64,000 nt of DNA from Valencia hispanica (GCA_963556495.2 OY747710.1:41737000-41800999); one strand, 5' to 3'; positions 1 to 12,756 are shown, counted from the stretch's first letter. Notes: generated by a model from the letters alone, not told the origin. Numbers and translations are program-made.

Positions 1-249
1 CAGAGTCACCATGGGCCTCTTGGCTGCATTTCTGATCAGCGCTCTCCTTGTTCGGCCTGTGAGTTTAGGTGGACGGCCTTGTCTTGGTAGGTTTACAGTT
101 GTGCCATACTCCTTCCATTTCTAAATGATCGCTTGAACAGTGCTCCGTGGGATGTTCAAGGCTTGGGAAATCTTTTTGTGGCCTAAGCCTGCTTTAAATT
201 TCTCAATAACTTTATCCCTGACCTGTCTGGTGTGTTCTTTGGACTTCAT
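1..249 (-). pseudogene. Tc1-like transposase, N-terminal DNA-binding region, broken
   Basis: Reading the minus strand from the ATG at 249-247 gives a typical Tc1 transposase N-terminus: MKSKEHTRQVRDKVIEKF, then a helix-turn-helix segment around ISQALNIPRSTVQ, then the GRPPKL motif that in this family corresponds to the GRPR AT-hook-like linker. An in-frame TAG at 123-121 interrupts the frame 42 codons after the start, so this copy cannot make a full protein. The catalytic DD34E domain is outside the window. In the family the protein binds the terminal inverted repeats and cuts and pastes the element at TA sites. Confidence 0.85.
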
Positions 250-614
250 GGTGTTGTTGCTCCCAACATTCTCTTAGACAACCTCTGAGGCCGTCACAGG
301 GGAGCTGTATTTGTACTGACATTAGATTACACACAGGTGCACTCTATTTAGTCATTAGCACTCATCAGGTAATGTCTATGGGCAACTGACTGCACTCAGA
401 CCAAAGGGGGCTGAATAATTACGCACACCCCACTTTTCAGTTATTTATTTGCAAAAAATGTTTCGAATCATGTATGATTTTCGTTCCACTTCTCACCTGT
501 ACACCACTTTGTATTGGTCTTTTACGTGGAATTCCAATAAAATTGATTCATGTTTGTGGCTGTAATTTGACAAAATGTGGAAAAGTTAAAGGGGGCCAAA
601 TTTGCAAGCCACTG
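1..614 (-). mobile_element. Tc1-like DNA transposon, terminal part, cut by window start
   Basis: This is the 5' half (in transposase orientation) of a Tc1/mariner-type element on the minus strand. The terminal sequence ends at the TA dinucleotide at 615-616, with the typical end GCAAGCCACTG read on the plus strand. Between the terminus and the transposase start lies a non-coding leader. The same family, judged by shared phrases, recurs at 23740-25997 and 58690-59537. The rest of the element lies before base 1. Confidence 0.85.
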
Positions 615-616
615 TA

Positions 617-2558
617 ATTATTGTTCTTCATCCTTCTCCTTCTCCACCTGCTTCTCTTCTTCTGCTGACTGTCACCAAATTTGAGATGAAAATCTGGCCA
701 ATCAGAAGAGTTATCGCCCCCAACAGACAAATACGCTTACTAATTAGAGTGAGCGCAATTTTATTTTGATTTTTTTGGCAAGAGCGTACTGATTGATGGA
801 GAGGGCGGGGTCTTACCTCTGGTGATGCAGCGTTCATGGACATAAAGGGGAATAAATACCCGCATTCAGAACTGCGCTCTTTTGATTGTTAAATGAGCTG
901 TTGTGATTGCTTAATATGTTCCTCAAGGTTTTTTTGAGGAATGTGAAACCATAGTACTGCAACTAAATTGGTGTATCTTGCATTCTTTAAGACCACCCGG
1001 AGCGACTTATTTTATTCAAAAGTATTTTATTTAAGGCCCAATGTCTGCGGAGAAAGCAGCAATATTACCAGAATGGCTTAATGAACGCAAATTACCAAAG
1101 TGTCTCAACTTCCAAATCAATGTGTAGATGACGACCTGATCCAAATACTGTGATGAGAGCTGTCTAAAAACAAATGTACTCAAAAATCAATGACGTAAAT
1201 CAATGCATACGTCAATTCTTTTTATTTGGGTTTTTAAATGATAGGGTAAAAGAAATGTGTATAATTGGAAATTGGAAAGAAAAAGATCAAAGGGTTTTAA
1301 ACTTGTTAAATATAAAAATCTGAGAAGTTTGATGTACATTTGTCTTTAACCTCATTTATTCTGATACCCTTAAATAAGAGATTGGGAATCTCAAGGCCTT
1401 CGTAAGTCACTTGATTATTTGAGTCCACCTTTGGGTTAAATCGATCTCGGGATAAGAACTACTGTCCTCTGAAGGCATTCTTTTTTTTCAGAGAAAAGAC
1501 AAAAATGAAATCGTGTTGCTGTCCATATTTGTGAACAATGGACAGCACACATAGTTGAGAGTGAATAGTAGTAAACTGGGATTCATCCAGATGCTATTCT
1601 TGGGCTTGACGCTCCAGTAACAAAGCCAGTGTGTCAACTTCTTAATTCAAAAGCTTGCACACCTGGTGTTAAGCTTTTCCGGCATGCACACGTCTTTTTG
1701 AAGCTCGCCTTTTGCACTCCTTATTAACTGCCTGTCAGATTCAGAGAGTGCAGAGACTGCAGGATGGAGTGCAGGCGCACATCTGGCTCCTGGCACCCAA
1801 TTAAAATTGTTCATGTCCTGTGAGTCACACTTACCTTGTGTATCTCTCAGAAGAGGCTGTGTGGCGAGTTGACTTAGACGTGGCCTGAGTGCTGTTTTTT
1901 CTGTGCGGACGTATGAAGCAAATGAAGACTGATGTGTCTTGGAATAAGAGATCGTTAAGGCTGCACTATGCAGGAACTCCCCTTTTTCTTTTTTTCACCC
2001 GACCACCACCAGGTCCGCATTGATCCAAGTATAATCAGCCATCTGGTTGATAAAGGGCTTCATGGACGGAAACTGGTGTGAAAGTCCAGAAAGCGAGGTT
2101 TTCTTTTCTCCCACCGTCTAGAGAGTTCTAGTAAATGTAATCAGTGAAAGTCATTCTTGAAGTAGTAAAGTAGTGTCTAGTTTTGTTTTGCCAAACGCAT
2201 TGCTGAGATGAAATGTGGAAAGTCTCCTTGCCATCCAGGCGTTGCCGGACCACATGAGGAGTTGTGTAAAGATGCACTTACTACATATGAGGTATTTCAT
2301 TCCTCACAGAGAGGCTGCATTACTCTCTCCACTTTAACAACCTTTATAGTTTTTCACATGAGAATTTGAGTCATTATTTCCTTGAATTCTTACATAAAAG
2401 CACATTTGCTTTACTTGTCAGGACAGGAGTGTAAAATATTTTTCCATAGCTCCCATTAATGTGTTCGTTTTCCAGAGTCCAGAGCTGGCCAGTTAGGAAT
2501 TCGAGTATCTTGGCCAGTCATAATACAGTCATCAGTTCATTGACTCTTGACAGGAGAC
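617..2558. other. Non-coding stretch, nothing recognised
   Basis: AT-rich sequence, presumably intronic. I see no convincing exon, RNA gene or repeat end here; short open frames do not resemble known proteins. Confidence 0.5.
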
Positions 2559-3396
2559 GGCAAGGCAAGTTTATTTATATAACACACTTTCAACAACAAG
2601 GCAATTCAAGGTGCTTTGGGTGATTAGGGGACTAAATAAAAGCAGCAATAAAACAGAAAAAGCATTAAACACATTAGCGACACAAAACATGTGACAATAC
2701 AGTTATTATTGATCAGTTACTCAAAGTCAGCTTTAAACAGATGGGGTTTTAGCCTTGATTTAAAAGAACTCAGTGTTTCAGCTGCTTTGCAGTGGTCTGG
2801 AAGTTTGTTCTAGATAAGAGGAGCATAGAAACTGAAATCTGCTTCTCCATGTTTAGTTCAAATTCTAAGGATGATTAGTAGACTAGAGTTTGAAGACCTG
2901 AGTGGTCTGGGGGTATAGTGACATTAGATCTTCAGCATACTTTAGTGCTAAGCCATTCAAAGATTTATAAACTAGTAAAAGTATTTTGAAGTCTATTCTC
3001 TTGGCTACAGGAAGCCAGCGAAAAGACTTCAGAACTGGGGTGATGTGCTCTACCCTTCTAGTTCCAGTAAGGAAACATGCAGCAGCGTTCTGGATCAGCT
3101 GTAGCTGTCTAACTGACTTGTGAAGACACTGTTGCAGTAATCAATCCAACTAAAGATAAATGCATGGATGAGTTTTTCGAGATCCTGTTGCAACATCTAT
3201 CCTTAATCCTAGAGATGTTCTTCAGGTGATAGAAGGCTGACCTTGTTATTGCCTTTATGTGACCCTGGAGGTTCAGGTCTGAGTCCATTAATACACCTAG
3301 ATTCCGTGCCTGATCAGTAGTTTCTAGCTGTAATAACTGGAGCTGTGTGCTGACGCTTGATCGTTCTTCTTTTGTTCCAAAGATAATTACTTCAGT
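2559..3396 (-). mobile_element. 5'-truncated LINE (L2-type), antisense
   Basis: The left edge (GGCAAGGCAAGTTTATTTAT) is the reverse complement of the 3' end of the LINE at 37992-39655, which ends in AATAAAATTGCCTTGCC. Reading the minus strand leftwards from 3396 gives the C-terminal third of the [20 protein letters not shown], then LETTDQARNLGVLMDSDLN and [20 protein letters not shown], all nearly identical to the nested LINE copy. The frame is broken after ISRIK. It is a dead 3' fragment from the same subfamily as the younger copy at 37992. Confidence 0.88.
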
Positions 3397-6362
3397 GGGT
3401 ACATCCCACAGCAACACACAGACGTCCTGATGGGTACAAGCTCAATCACCTGGGACTCGACATTCTCTGCCCCTGGATAACAAAGGGTTATGTGAAAGTT
3501 TTTGTTTCCAAATGGACTAAACAAGAAGATATTTTGAGAAACATTAGGTCTTTTCATGTTTATGAAACATGTGTATTGTTTTTAATTAACCCCTGTTCAG
3601 CTTTTTACTGCATGAGTGCAGGGTACATTACTTTAACTGAAATTAACGCTTCTGTTCAAGCTCATTACTCCATACCTTGTGTATGACTGCGCCCAAGTGG
3701 TAACATAATTATTAGCCCAGTTACTCAGAAAGCAGGTCAAGTGGCTGTCCATTGGAGCCACTCCAATCATTTGGCACAGCTTTGTGAGTGAATCTTCAAC
3801 AGTTTAGAGGGAGAGCCTCTTTTGAGTTTTTACTGTAAAACTTGAGTAAGTTCTGAAGCAGTGGTACATATGTGTGGCATAAATGGCATCTTAGAGTTAT
3901 AGAATCTTGTGTGTTGGATGGTGAAGCTGAAGCGTAACTGTATTTACCTGAGGCATGTTTCTTTTTGCTCAGTTAAAACTAAAGGTAAATGAATACTGTA
4001 GTGGACATTTTTGTTATTGATGTATGTATAAATTAACTTTTGAAATATTCTTTTGGGCAGTTCCTGGGTTTGTATTGGATATTTAAGAATTGCTTTCCAT
4101 TTCACTCTGTTCTCTTTATTTGACTCGTCCAACTGTGATTCACTCTTAATAAAGTATGTAATTTAGGACGTGTTCCTTCCGAACAAGCCTGCATTTGCCC
4201 ACGCGCTTGCAAGTCCCATCTCTTCGGGAAAAAACGCCTTCAGCAATTCTAAATGAAAAATCCGTTTTTGGCAGCTCTGAATGTTTTTTTTATTTTAATT
4301 TTTTTAAAGATTTTTTATTACACAGTTGTTGTTTTGAGTTTAAATGTGTTTTTAATATTTTGAAACATCCTCACTAGGTGGGAAAAAATCTCTAACCCCT
4401 GTGATCCACGGAGCCAGCCTGACTCATCGGATTCTCTGTTGTTGATTGGTTTCTTTTATTGGGAGCTTAATTTGTCTTATGTTTCCTAAGTAAAGGAAGC
4501 CATTTGATGTAAACAGTTTTTGTTTTCATTATTACAATTAAGTATTCAAGATATAATCAGGGCAAGTGTACTTCAAGTAGATTAAAGCCACACACTATAT
4601 TTTAGCAAGTTAGAGGCTATGTGACTTATAAACCATTTCAACATATCAAAATGCGCTTAGAAACATGTTCTCTGTTAACACAAGAGGAGACATGCTTGCT
4701 AAACACTGAGTTTGAGTTTCCTAATTCATTCGGACTGTAATTTTCTGGCATGGTCTGTAGAGGCTTTCTCCAGTTCATTCTCTCCTCTGAAATGAGTGTA
4801 AAGAATTATCCCTCAGGAGAAGGATCTTGGCCTCCACCTCAGCTTGAAGACTCGGTGACCGCAGCGTTGCTTGGAACTGATCCCCCATTGTGATGCAACC
4901 GGTTTGGATAAACCTGTTCAACCCTAGAGACACATGCAAAATGGAGTCATTTGAGGACAGCACACAAGTGCTCCGATGTATTCAGTCTTGCAAGAAAAAA
5001 ATGTTTTTGTTAATACCCAAACAAAAAGCATGGTTTATTGTATGATTAATGGCATTGGAGGACATTCAGGGAGAGGCTCTTAAGGAGGAATGTGGCCGAG
5101 CATCTGAACTGGTTCTTGGAAGCGATGCAGGTTATGATGTGTGCTTTGTGCACTCTTGAAGCTTTACTGATAAGTCCCTCTTATCGTTGCCTCACTCCCC
5201 CATGGCTGTCTCTTCTAATGGTTTCCAGCTGTCCGTCTTGAGTCTGTGGACTGCGGGTAAACATGGCGAACGGACGCAGCCGGGAGCCAGGCAGGGTAGA
5301 ATACGGACGGCGGTGTTTGTCAATCACTCAGGTAGAAGGAAAACATAAAAGTAAGTGTACCCAGGGGATCACCTGTGTTTCTGTTTGAGCGTCTAGTTTA
5401 TGGTGTTATCAGCTAGATGGCTCTGGTTGTTGGCTTTAATACCACCCGTAGTAAGTAATTACATGTGGTGAGTAATCTACCATTTAAGGTTGCCTTTAAA
5501 AACTATGTGGAAATATTATTCAACTGCATATTAAAAAGGTGTTATGTTGAAAATATATTGTGTACGCTGCAGCAAACCTGATTGCCTCTTCAGATGACAA
5601 TTTTTTTTTGTGATAATGGATAGAGAGAGTAAGATGTAACATTAATATTTATTACCTATAAATGAGGCTTGAGAAAAGAGGCTGCCTGTTTTTCTCAAGC
5701 CTTTCTTAACCTTGTCTGAACATGTGTTGGAAAGTGCAGCCTGCTATCTAAATGTTTGAGTGCTAGGATTAGTGTGGTAAGTGGGCCTTTAGATTCGCTT
5801 AGATTTATACACGCAATTATTCCACCTCATCCCCCTGCAGCATTTTTATGATTCATAATAAACATCAAGATGTTTGCTTCATTTAGATAAGACTGCCAAA
5901 TGATTCAACTTCACATTATGTATTTGTTTTCTTTGTTTTTCTGCCCTTTTTGTAAAATATATCTTTTTGAATTTTAAAGAACCTTATAGTTGCAGATTTA
6001 AGTTGCAAACTCTGTCATGGACTGGCAACCTGCCTCTCGCCCAATGATCGCTAGAGATATACACCAGCCCAAACGTTCACTGATTCTGGTAGGTATCCCT
6101 AACACCTACCATATGATCATCTCATATAATAATACCCATGCTTATGAGAAATGACACAGCATGCTAATTTATGTTGCCCAGGCAGTCGGACAGGCCATCT
6201 TCCTGATGTTGTGGCTCATACATTTATGGCTGCACCACCCCACATGTCCTGACACTATTAATAATTAAAATCTCTGTATAAATCGTTGTGGTATTTGGAA
6301 TTACTGCTAATGCCTATGCTTACCTTGTTATGCTGCCCCCTTTAAACAGTCTTTGGCCCTTC
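3397..6362. other. Non-coding stretch with minor repeat traces
   Basis: No gene recognised. Positions about 6015-6072 carry a short piece of a widespread fish repeat (phrases GTCATGGACTGGC, CCTGCCTCTCGCCCAATGA). A CpG-rich patch at 5254-5322 could be read as a short exon and is discussed in the findings. The rest is unremarkable AT-rich sequence. Confidence 0.4.
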
Positions 6363-6372
6363 TTCATATGTT
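6363..6372. repeat. SINE target-site duplication, left copy
   Basis: TTCATATGTT, identical to 6560-6569 on the other side of the SINE. Confidence 0.8.
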
Positions 6373-6559
6373 TTTTTCTTAAGGTTTTGTGGCCACAGTG
6401 GCCTTTATTTACAGTGGACAGGTTAAAGAAAGGGGAGAAAGGTGGGGGTAGAGACACTCGGCAAATGTCCTCAGGCCGGAGTCGAACGGCCGCATCGACG
6501 GCTAAGGCCTCTCTGAACATGGGGCTCCCGTCCTAAACCACTGCGCCACGGGACGCCCC
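6373..6559 (-). mobile_element. tRNA-derived SINE, complete, with 10-bp target duplication
   Basis: On the minus strand the element starts GGGGCGTCCCG and holds an internal RNA polymerase III promoter: an A box in TGGCGCAGTGG and a B box GTTCGACTCC. It ends, still on the minus strand, with a short A-rich tail (plus-strand TTTTTTTCTTAAGG at the left edge). The direct repeat TTCATATGTT occurs at 6363-6372 and again at 6560-6569, a target-site duplication as expected for LINE-driven retroposition. It is a tRNA-like retroposon, not a tRNA gene: the acceptor stem is not paired and a tail follows. Confidence 0.85.
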
Positions 6560-6569
6560 TTCATATGTT
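6560..6569. repeat. SINE target-site duplication, right copy
   Basis: TTCATATGTT, identical to 6363-6372. Confidence 0.8.
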
Positions 6570-7495
6570 GTTTTTGTCTTCGAAATTCGTGCAGTAACCG
6601 TGGAAGCATTGAATGGACCAAAACTATACAAGATGTGTAAGTTTGAATTTGTGCTGTTTTAATATGTTCTCCAATCAACACAATTTGAATTTCTGCAATA
6701 TATTTGGCACAATGCCTCTCACCAAGTTGTATCTGGTCTGTTTTTCAATGAGCTTGCGTCACAATTCTGGCTGGATATTTATCAATGCTTCTTTGCAGAA
6801 TTTGTATAGCTCAATCAAATTGAGGCTGTACCTAAAGTTGAACTCTGCCTGTTGATTTGTGGTGAAATTGAAGACCTGCATTAATTTCATCCACTTTTTT
6901 ATTATTTCACTTTATGTACCATTCCTGCAAGCAGTGACACGCCCCCACAACATGATTATACCAACACTATGCTTGTGTTATGGTTTGAAAGTATGACTTT
7001 AATTCTTCTAAACATACTTAACTCTCAACATGTGTTGGCATCTCTGATTTAAGGTGTTTAAAAAGCTGTAAAATGAAATCATCTTTTACAGCAGTGATCT
7101 AAACTCATCCTAAAAATAATAGAAAATAAAAACTTTTTGAGTACACGTACTTACTGCTAAGGGGGAAAATCTATAAGAAATTACTGTTGCGCTATTACTC
7201 ATCGGCACTTCTGCTGTTAACACTTTGTAAAATCCTACTTTGCCAGTAGTAAAGCACTTCTTTTATAACTTTTCACAAGATTTGAGCAAATGGTTAAAGG
7301 TGCCCCCTCTCTTCTTTCTCTCTAGATCATCCAGGGTCCTGGGTTCTCTTAGCAGTATAACAAGATTACCATGGCCTTTTAGAAAAGAAAACGGGCCCAA
7401 TGCTGTTTTTTGAAAAGCTCACTACTCCTTTCATCTGACCGAAGCACATGGCTTCAGTCTTATATTCTGATTACAATAAACTCTACTTGTTTATA
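6570..7495. other. Non-coding stretch, nothing recognised
   Basis: AT-rich, presumably intronic. No exon, RNA gene or transposon end that I can support. Confidence 0.45.
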
Positions 7496-7878
7496 CACTG
7501 AACAAAAATATAAACACAACACTCTTGTTTTTGCTCCCATTTTTCATGAGCTGAACTCAAAGATCTGAAACATTTTCTATATACACAAAAGACCCACTAC
7601 TCTCAAATATTGTTCACAAATCTGTCTAAATCTATGTTAGTAAGCACTTCTCCTTTGCCTAGATAATCCATCCCACCTTACAGATGTGGCATATCAAGGT
7701 GCTGATTAGACAGCATGACTATTGCACAGGCGTGCCTTAGACTGGCCACAATTAAATGCCACTCTGAAAAGCTGCAGTTTGATCACACATCACAATTCCA
7801 CAGATGTCGCAACTTTAGAGGGAGCTTGCATTTGACATGCTGACTGCAGGAATGTCTACCAGAGCTGTTGCCTGTTAA

Positions 7879-8639
7879 ATGAATGTTAATTTCTCTACTA
7901 TAAGCTGTTTCCAAAGGCGTTTCAGAGAATTTGGCAGTACATTAAACCGGCCTCACAACCGCAGACAACTTGTAACCAAACAAGCCCATGACCTCCACAT
8001 CCAGCATGTTCACCTCCATGATCGTCTGAGACCAGCCACCCGGACCGCTGCTGCAACATTTGGCTTACAAAACCAAAGAATTTTTGCACAAACTGTCAGA
8101 AACCGTCTCAGGGAAGTTCAACTGCATGCTCGTCTTCCTCATCGGGGTCTGGACCTGAATGCAGTTCGTCGTCGTAACTGACTTGAGTGGGCAAATGCTC
8201 ACATTCGATGGCGTCTGGCACGTTGGAAAGGCGTTCTGTTCACAAATGAATCCCGGTTTTCACTGTTCTGGGCAGATGGCAAACAGCGTGTGTGGCGTCG
8301 TGTGGATGAACGATTTGCTGACATAAACGTTGTGGATCGAGTGGCCAATGGTGGCGATGGAGTAATGGTATAGGCAGGTATGTTATGGTCAACGAACACA
8401 GATGCATTTTATTGATGGCATTTTGAATGGACAGAGATACCATGACAAGATCCTTAGGTCCATTGTGCCATTCATCCATGACCATCACCTTATGTTGCAC
8501 CATGATAATGCACGGCCCCATGTTGCAAGGATCTGTACACAGTTCCTGGAAGCTAAAAACATCCCAGTTCTTGCATGGCCAGCATAATCCCCAGGCATGT
8601 CACCCATTCAGCATGTTTGGGATGCTCTGGATCGACGTA
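7879..8639 (+). pseudogene. Tc1-like transposase, 5' and catalytic part, inactive
   Basis: The translation runs through the DNA-binding and catalytic regions: RFREFGSTLNRP, then LRPATRTAAATFG, then after an in-frame TGA at 8179-8181 the segment EWANAHIRWRLARWKGVLFT. The catalytic DDE triad is visible but damaged: the first Asp, normally in FTDES, is Asn (FTNESRF near 8240); the second is kept in LHHDNARPH near 8490; the Glu of the PIEH motif reads Gln (SPIQHVWD near 8605). A TAG at about 8371 and a frame change are further breaks. The gene stops at the insertion at 8640 and its end resumes at 15837. Comparison with the active motif is from family knowledge. Confidence 0.88.
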
Positions 8640-8671
8640 CAGATGTGGGTATGAAAAATTTCCGCCTTTTT
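8640..8671 (+). repeat. Left terminal inverted repeat of the 7.2-kb element
   Basis: CAGATGTGGGTATGAAAAAT then TTCCGCCTTTTT; imperfectly inverted at 15804-15834. Confidence 0.8.
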
Positions 8672-10064
8672 CAGCTGATACTCCTGCAGTATCAGTGCAG
8701 TATTGTCGTGTTATGATCGCGTTACTATCAGCTTAACAAATTCGTCCGCAACATACGTCATTACGTCCCTTTCCCTGACGTAGCGAGTGGAAACACCCCT
8801 GTTCCAAGCGGTAATTCAATTTCTGCAATCGTGAATCTATCCACCAGGAGGCGCAGAAGTGCAAGCCTCTGTAGTCTGTAGATTCGATTACACAGGCGGT
8901 GGGCTGACACCGTGTATCTGCTTTAGTTTTTGAAAATAATGATTTCCTTTGAGGGAACCCCTGGATCTTTTGCATTTTTTAGCTTTGTCTTTATCAGATT
9001 TTCTTTGTTGGCACTCGTAATTCTTGCTATATTTTTAATAATCATAGATTAAAGACAAAACAAAACACAAAATCATCATTGAGGGGAAGAACATTATCAA
9101 TTGTTTTGACTTCAAAGAAAATAAATTATGTACTATAGTAAACCTTTATATTTTGTTAGGGAAGTTTCATATCCATAAATGTAAATTTCAGAATTCTTCA
9201 CCATAATTAAAGTTATTTTTGATAGAGGTGGATTATTTTAAGTCTCTTAATATAATTACAAACAAGAAATGTATATCAGTAATGAACATCTATTCAGAAA
9301 TGTTTAACGGATAATATGTCACTATAACTATATTTCACATGGGATACGCTATTGTTATAACGAATGTGAGCTGGAAAGACTGAAATGTTGTTGCTACAAT
9401 TTTAAATAAATATTTTTTTTTAAACAAAAAGCTGTTCATCTCAGAACATCAGCTGATGTGAACAATGCGGACACGTCGGGAAACCTAAATATCATGAGTG
9501 AAATAAGGACCTTGCGTTTGAAGGTGAGTATTAACGTTGCTCAAATATGCTAGCAATGCTATTTATTTGATGTATAACTTTGGCGAGGTTTATTTTGTGT
9601 AATGTTAGGTCTTGTTAACTGGCGTAAGTAATTAGGCCTAGCAGATTTATTACTGCTCACTACTACCGCGGATGCTATTTTTGGTTGTATTTCTGAACTG
9701 ATAATTGTATAGGCTAGTAGTAGTGAGGCTAATAAGTGACTGATTTATTAGATAAATCGTTGGAGGGTTAATTTTAGTTTTTTTTAAATCATCGGTCAAT
9801 TGTTAATTTAACTGCTAAAGAACACATTTACATTAACAAATTAAACGAGCCAAGAAAAATTATAGCATAAACATTAAAGGCCTTCTATTGTTTTCTCCAT
9901 CATGTGTTCTTGTCTTGGACACACTAGCTGATGAGAAGGATTTGATAATTGCCACCGTTTGTGAATGTTAGCTCATGGATTAGCATGTAGTTTTTTATAA
10001 CATTTATGTGCTGCAGGGGGCTCAAGGGGCAAAATCCAGCATCATCCTGTGACAAAGTTATATC

Positions 10065-11266
10065 CAGTGTTGGGGAGTAACGGAATACATGTACCACCGT
10101 TACGCATTTAGAATACTAATTACGAGTCTGTTACAGTTACTATTTTTAAACATGGTATTTAGAATACAGTTACTTTCGTAATACCATTGGAATACTTGTG
10201 TGTTTTACACTTTCGTGGTCAGGACTCACGAATATATTACTCTTTGGAGCTGAGCAACACACTCCGTTTATTTTCTTTCACACCACCGCATCTCTGCAAA
10301 CAATAACACTGTGGCTTCTCTCTGACGTCAAACCCGCGCCCCATTCTCACTGTCAAGCATCAGCGTTAACGTGATCGTGGCCAGGTATGGATTCAGATTC
10401 AGATCTATATACAGTCACTGATTCAGACCAGGAGCTGGAGTTGTTGGAGCCACAACCACAGCCGAATCAACCTACGAGCAGTGAAGGAAAAAATGCGTTC
10501 ATTTCCTGGAAATTCAAGCAATTTTTCACGCTAAAAAAGGAGAGGGGGGAGCACTCTTAACAGTGCAGTGCAATCTTTTTTTTGCCAGCAAACAACCTAA
10601 TAGCTGCGTCCAAAGACTCAACGTCTATTCTGAAGAAACAACTTAAAGTATCCTAAATTGTTTTTATAGACTGTATGCATTATTTGACAGTACCTGTATC
10701 GTGTAAGTTAGGTCATTTCTCAGTTATAGCGTCGCTGTTAGTTTTATCTGAAATGACGTTAGCTTGATGATGTTTCCTGCGATAAGGATAAAAGCTCTCC
10801 ATTTGGAGTGAAATGAACGTCATGTTTATACAAACAGAAAGTCGCAATAGCCTTTTTTTCCCCTTGTCAAATTGTGAAATACAAAGGGTAAGCAAATTGC
10901 ATATATATATATATATATATTACAGACAGTAATGCTGTGCTATGTTCAAGCACTTTGTCACTTTATTACAGAAATGTTCTGTTGACACTTTGATAAATAA
11001 ACAAAAATAATTAAATTGTTTTATTTCTTTTTTTCCCAATCAGTACATAATGTTTAACATTAAAATGCCCTCTGTTATCCTGTGGGAGTAGCTACCAACG
11101 CATATTGTGACATTTAATAGACTTAAATGCTGTTTTTAAGGGGGAGTATTTGGAATACAGTACCAGGATTAATCAAAGTACCGGAATACGTTACACAATA
11201 CATTTTAAAGGAGGTATTCAGTATTCTGTAACTCAATACATTTACAAAGTATTCTCCCCAACACTG
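10065..11266 (+). mobile_element. hAT-type DNA transposon, internally deleted, nested in the 7.2-kb element
   Basis: The ends are inverted copies: CAGTGTTGGGGAGTAACGG at 10065 and, reverse complemented from 11266, CAGTGTTGGGGAGAATACT. An exact 8-bp duplication GTTATATC flanks it (10057-10064 and 11267-11274). Eight-base duplications are the hallmark of the hAT superfamily. The 1202-bp length and the single short open frame show it is a deletion derivative that would depend on transposase from elsewhere. A (TA)n microsatellite sits inside near 10900-10920. Confidence 0.9.
10387..10560 (+). pseudogene. Truncated hAT transposase N-terminus (57 codons)
   Basis: An open frame starts at ATG 10387 with MDSDSDLYTVTDSDQE, an acidic leader, then a Pro/Gln-rich stretch, and ends with SWKFKQFFTLKKERGEHS and a TAA at 10558-10560. 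The W-K-F-K-x-F-F ending resembles the start of the BED zinc finger that opens many hAT transposases, where the zinc-binding Cys and His would follow. They are absent, so the frame stops before any functional domain. The BED reading is an inference from position within a hAT element and from the motif. Confidence 0.5.
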
Positions 11267-12756
11267 GTTATATCTGAATCTTTCCTCTGAGTTCTGAGAA
11301 GAATGTAATAAGCGTATGACATAAGAGTTAGAAACGAAGTTTAGTTCTCAGATTTAAAGTGCTCATCATTGTGCCTTGATGCCAATTTCCATTCTTTCTC
11401 TCCACAGATTCACAGCTGAGGTTCAAGAATCAGGCTGGCTTGAATATTCTTTCTTAATTTGAGACCTGGGTTATTCCATGGAATCGATGCCTTCTGTTGT
11501 TCTTAAGTAATCAGTCATAAAATTACGATAACAACAAATTAATATGTAATTTAAGAATATAACATTGCCATGTCTTCTTTCCTTAAAATAACATCAAATT
11601 AAAGTCAATCAATCAAATAGAATTTTAAATAATTAAACTTACTCATATCCTAATGAGGTGAGGGTGATTTGGCCTGTCCTTCACTGTTATTGTTGAACGT
11701 ATTCAAGACTTTAAATTTGTAAAATGTTGGCATGGAAAATCTTTGTCAATAATGCAAGTATAAAATAGCAATGATGAATGTCCTTCACTGATACAATAAT
11801 ACTAATAAAGTAAGCTACAAAATACTTTACTTGGGAAGTAAATCATCAGTGTTGTGTAGACCACGATGTTACCATAACATCAACCCTGTTGTCGATAATT
11901 TGATTTAAAAAAAAAAAAAGTGAAAAAAATGGCAATTCAAATGGACTTTTAATTCTTATTATAATTGAAACTACATTAAGTTTTAGATTGGGCCATTTTT
12001 CAGCATTTCTCCTCTAAAAATATGTTATGTTGAGCCATGTGTTTGCCATGCAAAATTACTGTTACGTCAGGCTATTTTTGTGACAAGTTATTCCCATCTC
12101 TCTATAATCACTAAATGTGTTCCATTCTAGTATTGATGACTGGAATAAAATACAGAGTGCACATTGTATTTTATCACAAGACTGGCCACACATAATGCTT
12201 TTCATAGTTGAATTTCTGTTCTATTTCACTATGGCTCACCACTACCTGATCTTAAAACACAATTAACAAGAATCTAAGGTTTATTTTGGCGTGGTAATGT
12301 TTTACATCAGGTACGGCATGTTAACCCTATCTTCATAGGATTGTAGTTGCAGAACCGAGTGTTGTGTATTGCAGTTCAATTGTTATAGTAACTAGATTTT
12401 GGTTGTACAAATGTTCTCACAAGTGAACAAATATTTATGCAACTTCAAAACAGGGCCTGAAATGTTTTACTATATGAGTCCAAAATGGATTCACAAAGTC
12501 CAAAACAAAAAAAAAGTTTAATCCCACGTGAGAAATTGGTCAGTTTAGTTATTCAGCCTACAGGTAACGGTGAGACAATTTTTTTTTACGACACACAACC
12601 ACATGTTATTTAAACATTTGAGCCCGTCGGCCATGTGGTCAGGGTACACTGTCTGTTGCCATGGGCAACACTGTCAGAGCGACACAGAGACGGAGCAGGA
12701 AAGACGACTGGAATTACGCATTTAAACTGAGAAATTGCGGATAACGTTAAGAAGAA

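Noticed and set aside
3109..3417. 102-codon minus-strand ORF as a host gene
   Set aside because: It reads LINE protein ([13 protein letters not shown] and following) identical in large part to the LINE at 37992; it is a dead fragment.
8240..8521. Minus-strand ORFs over the Tc1 transposase
   Set aside because: They are antisense shadows of the transposase read on the plus strand.
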